DNA of 64,000 nt from Cylicocyclus nassatus. Taxonomy: Eukaryota; Nematoda; Chromadorea; Rhabditida; Strongylidae. Of the stretch, positions 22,637 to 33,440 are shown one piece after another. The notes beneath the pieces are model-generated. The model saw only the letters and a program-made list of their open reading frames with translations, was not told where the DNA came from and searched no databases. Both the position numbers and the translations under genes were made by a program. Each line of letters starts with the position of its first letter. Within the stretch, counting starts at the first letter, position 1. Where the stretch lies: positions 74,368,792 through 74,432,791 of the forward strand of contig CATQJL010000305.1 in the NCBI GenBank assembly GCA_958299035.1, given 5' to 3'.

Positions 22637-24884
22637 AGAGTTCCCCTCAACACTGACTACATACCGTGGACTTTACATCAGCTCATTTGAAACATATAAG
22701 AGTTACAAAGGAGACCATGTTGCTGGATGCACCTATGGGAAAGACTCCTTTATTTTGTACAAAATGATCGTATGTTCAAATCCGTTACAGCTTTAGGCTT
22801 TGCTTCAGCGCGAGAATCCCATCACAGGGATCGTTTCCGTACCTGAAATAGTTTGCTTATACTATGTATTATGTTTTCCCGAAGTGAATCTGAAGTGTTG
22901 GAGATCTTTCTGCGAGTGCTATAGAGAAAGTACTCTCCAGCATTCCAGGGTTTAGCCGACATTTTCATTTCCATCCCCTTGGTCTACATTGAAAAATAGT
23001 TGAAGAAAACAACGTGATTTAACATGATTTCACAGGCACTGTAAAACTTTTCAGAAAAGTGAAATGCACTTGATATCTGCGAGGACGAATGCCAACGGCA
23101 GTGTTTGACAGATTTTGAGTCATGCCTTTTTTGCATGTCCGGCCTTTTCGTCGCTCATACTCGATTACGGGCTTCGAACCATGTAAAAGGATTGAAGTAA
23201 ACTTTTCCAATTTTCCGAATGAGAGCTCGGATGAGAGTTTACTTGGAAAGTGAAAAGGTTTTTGTGCGCTTTTATATCTGGCACTGGATAATGGAGACAA
23301 CGCGAGCATTGATGGTGGTCATGGAGTGCGTGCCAAGTTGAAGTTTGCCCCGTTTTAGAAGAGGTAAACTATGCGGGCACTGGAAAGAATCTGAAGCGAC
23401 TTACAGCCATCAGAGAACTCGGTTTCGCCGGAACACTGCCTTTAAGTTCTCCTAAAAAAGTGGTGTGGTATATCTTGATACGCTAGCATAGCTTGTGATT
23501 CTGGTTACAAGGGGCCTATAGAATTGAACATCCTTACTTCGATTACTTTACTGCTAGTCCTTTCAACAGTACCAAAGCTTTTTTGAAGCAAGATTTTGTT
23601 TTTAGTAGTGATGAGCCTCTACAACACCGATCCTAAAGTAATAGAAAGAGATTGCTAGCCATTTAAATCGTAAGCGATAAATCTAATAGCAGGATCTTCA
23701 ATATAATATAGTTTTTTATACACTGAAAATTCTTCAAAAATTGAGTCATTCGTATCAGTGCGTGCTGATTGATGATCAAAAGATTTAGGTTCTGAAAATC
23801 ACAAATTAGAGAGGGAGTGAGATGAAACAGCATGAAGGGCATTACCTCTGAATATCTTCGCATTTGTTGTTTGAGTTTATGAGAATCTGAAATAACAACT
23901 GCGGAGACAGTGTGTAAGTGGTCTATGCAAAAGCTGGAATTTTATCATTTGCAAGCTAAGGATGTTAGAAGAATCAAATTAGCATGTCGGTATATATGCA
24001 AATTGTTCCTATAGAATGTTGACTTCTGTCTTATTGAACACTACTTTGTTTGATGAAATGGATATACGAAGTACTTCTAAATAGAGAGTGCAGATTAGAG
24101 CCCCGTGATAACTTAGAATGGGAATTGGAACTTCCCGATAATAGGCACGTACGAAATGCTGTGGCAGTTCACGTCAACGACATAATCATTAGCTTCGCAG
24201 CTGCAGTGATCCGAAGTTTGCAGCCGCTCTTGCAGAAAAGCATGACATCATAGGTGCACTGGAAAACAAATGCATATGAAAGAAACTTGAAATTACCCCT
24301 AGCTCTTCAGACCATCTTGACTTGGCATTAACTGAAATTCACGAGTTTTGATATTGATAATTGCTGCATCGGACAAAGAAAAAATTTGCAGCTGATTCCA
24401 AATAGCCCGCTTTGCGTTATGCAAGCACTGCAGGAAACAGGAGCCAGGACACGTTTTCGACGCAATTATTGGCCGCGCTACTATATTCCCGGGCAGACTC
24501 AGCTTGTGTGGCAGTGTCCTGCCTTCGACTTCACTCAAGTACAAGGATAAGGACTTAGATAACATAGACAGAAAGAGAAGAATACTTATTTAAAGTAGCG
24601 AAATATGACGCGTCCAATCTCAGATCCTCTCCACTCCTCGAGGGGGGGGGGGAGGTGTTCGTGCATAAGGGCCTTAGGATAACAAAGGAAGTCAAAGATT
24701 TCCTTTGATATCGTAAGGCCCGCATGGACGTAAGGAAGTGTTTAGAAGCCGAAGCAGCCGAATCGGTCAAGCTGCATACCATTGGATCTAACATAGAACG
24801 CTGACTCTAAATTTGTCTTCTATATGTGCTACACTTCTTTACGAACGAAGATGCCATATTATTTGAAGTAATTATCTAACAAGG
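22637..24884. other. Stretch without confident features
   Basis: Several short frames exist, for example 24050-24253 plus and 23019-23309 minus. None shows a domain, a signal peptide or supporting splice sites. An 8-base GGCAGTGT inverted match at 23098 and 23443, the latter followed by TTAA, could be an eroded short element but is too weak to call. Confidence 0.3.
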
Positions 24885-24992
24885 GAGGGTCACGAAGTCG
24901 AAGTGGCCGATCACTACAAACTGGATAACGTCAGTGAAAGCTTCACGAATTTTGAACCAGACTTTGGAGAAGAAAGAAACCGATGGGACTGA
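24885..24992 (+). CDS. Possible 3' terminal exon of an unrecognised gene (FEPDFGEERNRWD end)
   Basis: The open frame ends EVEVADHYKLDNVSES, then FTNFEPDFGEERNRWD and stop. The last block recurs as FANFEPNFEEERNRWD plus stop in the minus-strand exon at 29721-29848, and the sequence after the stop is also conserved for more than 100 bp. Protein-level conservation at a shared stop suggests a real duplicated 3' exon. A weak AACAAG acceptor-like site precedes it. Upstream exons were not found. Shared transposon sequence is the alternative. Confidence 0.35.
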   Translation, partial: EGHEVEVADHYKLDNVSESFTNFEPDFGEERNRWD

Positions 24993-25054
24993 TCCATGGA
25001 TTCAGTCGGTATTTGCTAGTTCACTGGTACGAAGTATATTTTGAATGAAGCTGC

Positions 25055-25220
25055 CAACGCTACTCTTTGATTCAATAGAGTTGGCGGCTGCAGGACGAGG
25101 TTTCGAGCCTAATTAAGGCTAAGGAATGACCAGAGAGCACACACGCGAGAGAGACGCATACCGTGTCGCTGGTGCATTTCCAGCCGCCAATACCGTTGAA
25201 TCAAAGGGTAGTACCGCTGG
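25055..25220. mobile_element. Short foldback element
   Basis: Left CTTTGATTCAATAGAGTTGG and right CCAATACCGTTGAATCAAAG lie in inverted repeats of about 40 bp with mismatches, with a spacer of about 85 bp. A truncated relative is found inverted at about 29550-29672. In both places it follows the FEP(D/N)F...RNRWD exon by about 60 bp, so exon and element were probably copied together. Confidence 0.5.
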
Positions 25221-25470
25221 TCTCATGTCCTGTCTTCCGTTTTGCGAGCTTATTGTCGTACGTATACAAGCATTATGTGACATAAACACTGCCTAGTCTT
25301 CTTTCGTCACAGTCAAACGAGCTCATCCAAAGCAACTGCACACTACGATATCGGTGATACACGATTGAGTGCAAATCATGGCTGCATCTCCTATTTCTAC
25401 ACGAGATGAATTGAGTTTCCAAGTGGGAAGAGGTGTTTGGAGGTCAAGAGCTGACATCGTTGGGACTGAC

Positions 25471-25576
25471 AAATCAAATCCACCACAATCCACGTTTCAG
25501 GCCTCTGACGACGGCGTATAGCCGAAAAGTAAGGCAATAAAATGTAATAGTCAAGACGATTGTGGTGGATTTGATT
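25471..25576. repeat. 106-bp cassette with perfect 19-bp inverted ends enclosing a ribozyme-like motif
   Basis: AATCAAATCCACCACAATC (25472-25490) and its exact reverse complement (25558-25576) bracket the hammerhead-like motif at 25501-25535 and an AATAAA. It is followed by ATT and ACT triplet runs. The perfect arms indicate a recent or constrained structure. Confidence 0.7.
25501..25535 (+). ncRNA. Hammerhead-ribozyme-like motif (type I layout)
   Basis: GCCT (stem I), CTGACGA (core), one extra base, GGC/GCC stem II with GTATA loop, GAA (core), AAGT (stem III region, ACGT in the 34108 copy), A (cleavage-site base, permitted), AGGC (stem I, pairing with GCCT). The core is intact and only the short stem III is altered. 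An AATAAA follows. The extra base between A9 and stem II is shared by the sister copies. Confidence 0.5.
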
Positions 25577-25600
25577 ATTATTATTACTACTACTACTACT
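25573..25600. repeat. Triplet microsatellite (ATT)n(ACT)n
   Basis: Runs of ATT then ACT triplets directly follow the ribozyme-like cassette. Confidence 0.8.
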
Positions 25601-27021
25601 GATAACCTACTGGTCTCTTGTGCGTTTCCAAATCTGTATAGCCGATTAGAATGAGAGGTTGTTAGAAGAAGATCATGAATCCGCGATGTACCGTAATTGA
25701 ATCGTAAGATCATGCTTTGGTCTCGATCAGAGGGTACTCAGAGTTGAGTCAAGCTTGTCGCTTGGCCCAGCTTTTGTGGAGGACATTTGCGCTAACAATA
25801 AGTTCAATTACCAGTGATAGACGCCTGCCATAGACGCCTGCCAAATCTGTTATTCTCAGAATAGAGGCTATTTGGGTGAGAATTGTTAATCAATTCCACT
25901 TTCTCGGTTTCTTTGTCTTGTAATAGGTTGATAAGACAAAGTGATTGAGTATCTTTATCAAACCAATTCTTGTTGATTTTGGCCTTCTTGAAGGCTAAGA
26001 CCTGTCCTCGAGATGTGCACCACAAGAAAATATGAAATTTGCTGACTATTCTGGCGCTTACTATGTTTTGTTTTGAGAAGTCCAATGGCAAAGGTGGGGT
26101 AACTTGCCATTAGCAGATAGTTGGCAGATATCTAATATATAAAGAAACGTAAGCGCAATTCAATCTGCAAATAGCGCGAAACCGTGCAGCGGTCCCAGCG
26201 CGAACGCTCTTCCAAACACCACTTTTAGATTACTGGTTCACTTATCAAATTAAAAAAATCACCACTTGCTCCTGTCTGAAACCCAGAGTTCCTTTGTTTG
26301 AGAAAACCAAAAGGTGAATCTTGAGGTTTTTGCTTCTTTCGATCTTACTCTCTCTGGCCGGTGGCATCTGTTTCTCGCAGACTGTCACAAGAAAACTGTA
26401 ATGAGCACTCGTACGGATATGGAGCGAGTTGTGGCACAAGATGCGATGCCTGTGAGTGGAACATGCTGTTGAAGCGTGTGGTCACAACACAAATAGGTGC
26501 AGAAATGTATTCGGTGATGATTACACAGGACATCGCTTTTGTCCATAATCGCTGATAAATTTTCCAAAATAGTGTCTATGATCTATCCATCCGCTGATGG
26601 AGAGGGGTGTAGGTAGTTGCTGCATTTCTTATCGGATTCAGCTTCGTTTGTAAAATACAATGGCTTGTTTTTCTGCAATGACTAAAGTGGTGAAAAGCAG
26701 AAAAAAATCTTAATCCTTTACCCAGACACACTTCGCACTTTTGATCAGGCTCCATGCCATCCGGGAACCATACCTTAATTAGTTTGCAGTCAAAAACCCC
26801 AGTTCAATGTTTTCCTAGATTTGCAATGGATATTTGAATGAGAAGAATGTTTTGCAATGGATTTTTGAATGAGAAGAATGTGACTGTCTTCTTTTTTACG
26901 TCTATTGTACTCATAGTATTATGCTCCTACTGGCGTGAATATCAACTCAACCAATAACTATTGAAAGGCACTGGCCAATAGAACCAAGCAAGTTCTAATA
27001 AAGGACACCAAAGGTGTTTGA

Positions 27022-27448
27022 AGGCAGTGTCTCACCAAAGTTGAGGTCGCGCGGATCTTCACATATTCTATTGTAGGGACCTCTAAATAGGCCATTGCAA
27101 CAGGTCCCACTCAATTTGACCAATTTGACCTCCTCCACCCTGAGAAAAATTCGCTCAAAGTGGTACGCGGAGAGCGAGTTGGTACGCGCGGGCGACTTCT
27201 TCGATCTCCCCCCTTACGCGTTTGAACAAGTCCCTCCACTTGGCATCCACTTCCCCTCTGTTGCTGCCACTGTGGCTGAGGCTGAAGTTGGAAGGCACAA
27301 CTCGTCCACGTTGCATCCACGGGGACTCCAGAAAAACCAGGTTTTTGGGAACTTCGTGCGATTTTAAGCCTATACAGTGCTAGACAGAGTCCGACAGGCT
27401 TGAAAAATGCAAAAATCTCGGCAACTAAATTTTGGTGAGACACTGCCT
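27022..27448. mobile_element. AGGCAGTG-ended short element, first of a tandem pair
   Basis: It begins AGGCAGTGTCTCACCAAAGT and ends with TTTTGGTGAGACACTGCCT, an inverted terminal match of about 20 bp. TTGA flanks both sides (27018-27021 and 27449-27452). It is about 85 percent identical by eye to the next unit. A 253-codon minus-strand frame crosses both units but follows the repeat structure and shows no domain, so I do not call it a gene. Confidence 0.75.
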
Positions 27449-27452
27449 TTGA

Positions 27453-27868
27453 AGGCAGTGTCTCACCAAAGTTGAGGTCGCGCGGATCTTCACTTATTCT
27501 ATTACAGGAACCTCTAAATAGGCCATTGCAACAAGTCACACTCAATTTGACCCCCTCCACGCTGAGAAAAATTCGCTCAAAGTGGTACGCGGAAAGCGAG
27601 TTGGTACGCGCGGACGACTTCTTCGATTCCCCCCTTACGCGTTTGAACATGTCCTTCCGCTTGGCCTCCACCTCCCCTCTGTTGCTGCCACTGTGGCTGA
27701 GGCTGAAGTTGGAAGATACAACTCGTCCACGTTGCTTCCGCGGGGCCTCCAGAAAACAGGGTTTTTGGGAACTTCGTGCGATTTTAAGCCCATACAGTGC
27801 TAGACAGGGTCCGGCAGGCTTGAAAAATGCAAAAATCTCGGCAACTAAATTTTGGTGAAACACTGCCT
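27453..27868. mobile_element. AGGCAGTG-ended short element, second of a tandem pair
   Basis: Same ends and same interior as 27022-27448, in the same direction. It shares the single TTGA between units. The right flank is TCAA. The four-base target and AGGCAGTG ends resemble the element at 61062-61363, which has a TTAA duplication, so a piggyBac-type transposase is possible. Confidence 0.75.
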
Positions 27869-28508
27869 TCAAGAATCTGGTCCAGAAACTTTGAAGCTAA
27901 GGAAGATCTAAACCGCCTACTTATTACAACCACTTGGTGTATACTTTCATAGCTGTTAATTTTCAAAAAACGACCGAAACTCGTGTAGGGTGGTTCATAA
28001 AAAACCTTAGGGTCTTCATCTGAAAATATCTTATTTGCCATAAGGAACTAAAAAAAGGGACGTTTAACTTGTGGCTTATCCAATTTTCGACTTCTAGCCA
28101 GTAAAAAATACTGCAACTGTACATGAGCTTTTGAGAAGGCATCTACACGAGCAAGAAATTTATGAAATTTGGTGGAGGATTGCGAAGTGATTCGATTTTT
28201 AAGCAACAATTTATTTTGCAAATTTTGGCTTTGAACTTAAAGTGGATCACGTTTTAGGCTGACCTGTAATTATCTTGTAGAGCTTGCTGGCTCCATCAAA
28301 CAACTCTAACACAATTCTAATTTGCCTTGTTGTGATTCTATGAAAAGCGATACTATTCTTTACACAATCTCACAGTAGTGAAAACTGCTTTTACTTGTTT
28401 TTTCTCTGTTTTCAATGGAATAAGCGCGATTTCTCTCAAAATTTACTCTTTACAAGCATTGTCAAATTGAGCATAAGAGTGTGCTGAGCTAAGCTCAGAT
28501 GTTATAAC

Positions 28509-28678
28509 TGATTCTTGACTGCATGGACTGAACATCACTGCGGAGCACGCGTTGCGAGGTAAAACGCTTGTCCCTGTACAAATTCGCCATTGTACAAGTC
28601 GTGCTCTCGCGACAATTCAACCGCGCCACGCGTGGTCTGCAGCGTTTCAGCAGTCCATGCGGTCAACGAATCGACGAT
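28509..28678. mobile_element. Short TIR element, family 1, copy C (uninterrupted)
   Basis: It aligns with 3742-4112 minus its insertion and with the reverse complement of 5077-5233. Blocks such as GTACAAGTCGTGCTCTCGCG are identical to copy A. The inverted termini end in GCATGGACTG on the left and CAGTCCATGC on the right. Confidence 0.65.
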
Positions 28679-28701
28679 AGGACGGATTGGTCAAGGAATC
28701 G

Positions 28702-29130
28702 ATGATAAAGACTGCCACTTCCTTATTTTATGCAAGTTTTTGTCCCTGTTTCTCTTCCGTATGCCAAAATTCCTATTCCTATGACCAGCACGGCTTCAAC
28801 CCTGCGCTTGCCAACTCAAAGCCCATGAGTGAAAGTTTGAAAAAATTGATTATATCAATAAAAGTAATGGGTATGTCCATAAACGATTTTCCTGTTAGTA
28901 ATTGGCACCCCCGCTTACCCCTCTGCCAAATCTCATTAGCATAGCTCAGAGTTTGCGAAAATGGATAGAGTCGATGAGAGGTAAGTGATGTGTGCATGTT
29001 GTGAGATGTGTGCAAAGTTTGGTCCGGATCTGTCCAAAAATGGAATGTTCTGTTTGGCACATACGAGCATACATATGTTCAGACACATTGACAAACAGAC
29101 TGTCAATGTGTCTGAACATATGTAAGAATG
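28702..29130 (-). mobile_element. Helitron-like fragment, left arm of an inverted duplication
   Basis: The reverse complement matches 30644-31408 (less its hAT-like insertion) along its length, with blocks such as CAGATCCGGACCAAACTTTG. These blocks also resemble the 5' half of the Helitrons at 20845 and 53906. No clear terminal CTRR is seen. A 23-bp perfect hairpin lies at 29071-29123. Confidence 0.5.
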
Positions 29131-29137
29131 CTCTTAC

Positions 29138-29460
29138 CTAATGATAATTCCAATGAAAATTGCTTCTGAAGATGACGGATTGGGGCACAGCTAGCATGAA
29201 AGTAAAGGCCTTTTTGATTTATAATAAAAGCTTCCGCAATTTTCAAGTTTTGTGACGTATGTATCATATCGCTTTAATATGCCTCAACGTGGGATAGTCT
29301 AGAAGTAACGGAGAAGATGTAAACAAATGTTTTGTCTGGAGTCTGAAATGTCGATCTTTCACAGATGGACTACGCATTCCGCATCGTCAACGAAAGAGAC
29401 GCGGTACCATATTCCGTTTGACAATTCCTACATTCATCATAAGTATGAGGTGAACAATTT
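29138..29460 (+). pseudogene. Broken second copy of the gene at 30139-30575
   Basis: The plus strand matches the coding exon of the minus-strand gene at 30322-30575 (shared blocks include GATGGACTACGCATTCCGCA and TATGCCTCAACGTGGGATA). It carries length changes near 29212 and an in-frame TGA after the equivalent of FKF. The donor-side sequence (CATCATAAGTATG) has lost the GT. The second exon is not present. It is the opposite arm of an inverted duplication. Confidence 0.55.
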
Positions 29461-29720
29461 GAGGTTCTATACAACTAGAGAGAGTTTAGTGAGTTTCAGC
29501 ATTTACTGAATTCACACTGCGTTTGACAAATTATAGTGCTGTTGATATGTTGATATGCGTCTCTGTCGCGAGCGTGCTCTCTGATCATTTCCTAGCTTTA
29601 ATCAGGCTCGAAACCACGCCCTGCAGCCGCAAACTCTATTGAATCAAAGAGTAGCGTTGGCAGCTTCATTCAAAGTATACTTCGTACCAGTAAACTCGCA
29701 AATACCGGCTGAATCCAGGA

Positions 29721-29848
29721 TTAGTCCCATCGGTTTCTTTCTTCTTCAAAGTTTGGTTCAAAATTCGCGAATGCCTGAGCTCCTGCTGTCAATGTGTCAA
29801 ACACTTTTTGTGCCTTTTCCATCACATCTGTGAGTCTATATTGCTTTC
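29721..29848 (-). CDS. Possible 3' terminal exon of an unrecognised gene (FEPNFEEERNRWD end)
   Basis: Acceptor TTTGCTTACAG, then an open frame KQYRLTDVMEKAQKVF, DTLTAGAQAFANFEPNFE and EERNRWD to stop. The ending is shared with 24885-24992 on the other strand. It lies 290 bp downstream of the two-exon gene at 30139-30575 on the same strand, so it could belong to that gene, but I found no in-frame junction joining them. No family is recognised. Confidence 0.35.
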
Positions 29849-30138
29849 CTGTAAGCAAATATAAATCTTGAAGGGATAAAAAGCAAACTTTATGCAAGTT
29901 GGTGCTATGGTAAGATTTTTCAAAAAATTCCATAGATGTTCGCATTCTGGTAAACTCAGTTGGAATAAGTTGTTTGGTTGCTTCTAGACAGCGCTATTTT
30001 CTGTATTTCAATGAATGTTTGATCTTGAGAGCAGAGGGACGTCTTACTCCTTTCTCCTGTCACTACAGAGTTGCGAAAGCTCAATGCACGTAGTTTTTCT
30101 TGAACATCACTAATTTTCATGTGTTAAGCCATGTTCGA

Positions 30139-30575
30139 CTAAACTCCTTGGCCTAGGAAATGTACATTGAAGACGTTGCTTTTGTGTACAATGTGCTCCG
30201 ATGTGTTTGCTTGATCGACGATAAATGACTGATAAGGATCGGCGCTGAAATCAAAAAAAGATCTCGACTTCTATCCTTTCTTTTCAAAAAGGAAACCTCA
30301 AAATGCTCACATCATACTTACGATGAATGTAGGAATTGCCAAATGGAATATGCGGCTCCGCATCTCTTCTGTTGACGATGCGGAATGCGTAGTCCATCTG
30401 CGAAAGACCGACATTTCAGACGCCACATAAAAACTTTGTTTAAATCTTCTCCGTTCACAACTTCTAGATTATCCCACGTTGAGGCATATTGAAGCGATAC
30501 GATACAAACGCCACAAAATTTGAAAATTGCGGAAGCTTTCAAAAAGATATTTAAAAAGGCCTTATCAGAGCTCAT
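30139..30575 (-). CDS. Two-exon gene of unknown function in an inverted duplication
   Basis: Exon 1 is 30575-30322, starting MSSDKAFLNIFLKAS. Exon 2 is 30244-30139, ending FNVHFLGQGV and stop. The intron has GTAAGT and TTTCAG and the junction (phase 2) keeps the frame (QFLHSS, then ADPYQSFIVDQANTSEHIVH), giving 119 aa. The open frame extends upstream of this ATG, so the true start may differ. A hydrophobic stretch (FKFCGVCIVSL) lies near residue 20. The other arm of the duplication carries a decayed copy at 29138. I do not recognise the family. The maintained frame across a splice junction, against decay in the sister copy, argues that it is or was a gene. Confidence 0.45.
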
Positions 30576-30643
30576 GTTAACTGTGCTCCAATCCATCATC
30601 TTCAAAAGCAATTTCCATTAGGATTATCATTAGGTAAGAGCAT

Positions 30644-31408
30644 TCTCATATATGTAGAGATGAGAGTCTGTCTGTCACTATGTCTTAACATATGTATACT
30701 CCAGTGGCGTACGTACCGAGGGGGAGGGGGAGCCCTCACCCCCGAGAATGGGTTGCGAAATTTTTGAGAGTTACTTAAATGTGTTATAAAAATGTGCAGA
30801 GGACTCGTTTTTACTTGTAAATAATTAAAATAATTTTTAAAAAATTTTAAAAATTCAGGTTAGCCTTATAAAGAATTTTTTTCGGGGGCGTAACTACTGC
30901 CACGCCCCCTTTTTCTGGAATTTTGGGGTCGGGCCCAGAAAAATTTTAGGAAACATCCCAACAAATTATTCGAAGTGCGGGCTGACGCCGCGCACCTTCA
31001 TTAGAAAAAATTTTTTTGTCCCCCCCCCCCCCGAGATGAAATCCTGGGTACGCCACCGGTATACTCGTATGTGTCAAACAGAAAATTCCATTTTTGGGCA
31101 GATCCGGACCAAACTTTGCACACTTCGAATACCTCTCGTCGACTCTATATTTTTTGCAAACTCTGAGCTATGTTACTGAGAGTTGGCAGATTGGTAAGCG
31201 GGCGTGGCAGTTACGAACAGGAAAATCGTTCGTAAACATACCCATTACTTTCATTATATATGATACAATTGTTGCAAACTTTGACCCATGGGCCTTGAGT
31301 TGGCATGCGCAGGGTTGTCATGCTGATCGCGATAGGAATTCTGGCATAGGGAAGAGGAACAGGGACAAAAAATTGTATGAAATAAGGAAGTGGCAGCCTT
31401 TATCATAG
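30644..31408 (+). mobile_element. Helitron-like fragment, right arm of an inverted duplication
   Basis: It starts near TCTCATATATGTAGAGATGA with TCTG repeats, similar to the Helitron 5' ends at 53906, and continues with CAGATCCGGACCAAACTTTG. It is the inverted partner of 28702-29130 and is interrupted by the hAT-like element at 30702-31058. Confidence 0.5.
30702..31058. mobile_element. hAT-like non-autonomous element with 8-bp target duplication
   Basis: Ends CAGTGGCGTACGTACC and GGGTACGCCACCG are inverted matches. GTATACTC is duplicated exactly on both sides (30694-30701 and 31059-31066). The eight-base duplication and CAGTG-type ends fit the hAT superfamily. There is no coding capacity; the interior has G/C-rich blocks (GCCACGCCCCC) and a poly-C run. 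A relative lies in reverse at 40120-40315. Confidence 0.85.
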
Positions 31409-32970
31409 TGTATTGACAGGGCAGGGCCAAGCAGCATGTTGCATGATATGATTGCCCATCATCCTACCTCTCATTAAACAATTTACTACATTCATTATCG
31501 CCCGTTCTTGGACGTCCGAATGTTACCATCTTTATCTAATTTGCAAGGATATCGTATGTACTTTCTTTTGATGTAAGGCGCTGCCTCGGGTTTGAACTGT
31601 GTGACTTTCGTTCTGATTGGAATCCATAAGCTTTTTGCAAGATAAGTCAAAGCAACTGTGCATGCTACCTGTGCAAACAAATTCACTTGTGATGACTTCC
31701 GAGTTGTCAAAGAGTATATTTGGCAAATTTGATGTCACCCTCAATTCTACTTTGCGGTACGTTAGCTAATGATATGATGACTCTTGATGAGTGTTGTACA
31801 ATTTATCAAAATGATTAACGAGTTGAAAGCTCTGCTTTATTTGTTTTTGGAAGTAGTTACATAAGCAACGCGTGCTTATTGCTGGGCATCGTCGCAGGAA
31901 GAAAAAGGAAAGAATTTGCGGTCAAGTAGTGTCGATGGGAGAGAGTTTTGCCCATAGGGGCGGCCGGCCTTCGTAATGTGTTCAGAGAACCCACCGGCTC
32001 CGGACCGCAGCTGCTGCCATTAAATAGTGCATATACCAATGCGTTGTGAATGATGATTCGTATTTGTCGCGGGAGATATTTCGCACAGCATACAATTATT
32101 ATTTCTTTGCAGAAAAAATTGAAGGGTCGTCTCGGATATTGCCAGAGCAATCAGGATCTTGCTATAAATCAACTTCCTTATAGCTTCTTTGCTACCCCAT
32201 AAAAAAGTTGGTACCTTTTCAAAATTCAGAAATCAAATAGAGTGCTTCTCGTTGTAGGCCGACTTTACAGCTTTTATATCATGTCACATTTTTACGATAA
32301 AATACTAAAAGTAGTTAGTTGTGTGTGTCAACACTCCAATTCTGCGACTTCGTACGCAAGAAATAACGCCTTATCTAGGCAACTCTTTTTTCTTCAGCTG
32401 CGAGTCTCTTCGTAATTCTGAAGGGAACCCATAGTGCTTAAGATTTTTTCCATCTTCTCGAATAATGGTTTTTAGCATCACCATTTTGCGAACCATACAA
32501 TATCTACCATACCATCACCCATTTTTCAATCGTCGATTGAAAGTTTCGCAGCTTCGTTGCCATTCAGATCAACACTTCTCTGAGCCCTTTGTTTGCAGCT
32601 ATGTGAAATAACATAGAGCGACTTCAAGCTTTTCGGATCACCAGATCGCAACTCAAAAGCATTTGAGCTTAGTTTTTGTAAATTCATGGGCACTTTTAGC
32701 CTTGACAAACATACACCATGACTTCTCACCCTAAGCAATTTGCGCCCCGCGCACTTTTTGGCGCATCAGCTTGCCATCGACACCCTTCACACCCAATCCC
32801 TACTAAAAATATCACATCAAAGCGTTGAATAGAGTTCATATACATGATAGGATGGTAAAACACTTGCGAAACCAGATATTAACTACATTGAACTAATACT
32901 AATACAGAAAATAAAGAGAAGACACGGGACAAGCTGCCTCATCCTTCGCTTCCGACTTGTTCTCCAACTA
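31409..32970. other. Stretch without confident genes
   Basis: Two overlapping minus-strand frames at 31495-31744 (one ending KLDKDGNIRTSKNGR) and one at 32526-32738 are open for about 70 codons. They have no ATG context, domain or splice support that I can defend. Confidence 0.3.
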
Positions 32971-33440
32971 TTGGGTTGGCGTATATCTGTTACATTTTTT
33001 TCTGGGATTCTGAGAAATACTCTTCAAATCTGCTCCATATGTGGGCATGGCAGGGTGTACACAACAGCATAGTTGATGCCGCAAATGCACAAATAGCTAG
33101 CAAGCTTATGACAGCTTTGTAAGCGTACCCAGAATGACATTTTTTCTTTGGTTTTTCTCTCTGCGTTCAATGTGTATTTCCTTTCCCATAATTTTCTAAA
33201 CATATTTTCGGATTGTCTTTTCAGTTTCTTTTATGGCAGTCCTTGGTGCCGCTAGCACGTCAAAAACGAAGGGTGAATAATGAATCGAAAAAGTCCAACA
33301 GAGTGGGTGTTCTGCGCATGGTTACGAACTCAACACTACTGATGGGTAGAAACACTCCTTAAACATAAGGATTTTCGAAAGTTTCTTAGAATTTTGAAAA
33401 ATAAAAATAAAAGTGTAGCAGAAATCACCCGCCAGCCTAA
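32971..33440. mobile_element. Mariner-like non-autonomous element, TTGGG/TTAGG termini
   Basis: Left TTGGGTTGGCGTATATCTGT and right (reverse complement) TTAGGCTGGCGGGTGATTTC are flanked by TA on both sides. The terminal match is imperfect, so the copy is old. No transposase frame. Confidence 0.65.

Noticed and set aside
23098..23443. GGCAGTGT ends with a TTAA, a possible piggyBac-like short element
   Set aside because: Only 8 terminal bases match and the left side has no TTAA.
26330..26552. Hydrophobic stretch followed by a Cys-rich segment resembling a secreted TIL-type protein
   Set aside because: The hydrophobic part lacks an ATG and ends in stop codons before the Cys-rich frame. The Cys spacing does not fit the TIL pattern.
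27111..27872. 253-codon minus-strand open frame, one of the longest in the window
   Set aside because: It spans two copies of a short TIR element and the spacer between them, repeats its own sequence with the repeat unit, and contains no domain.
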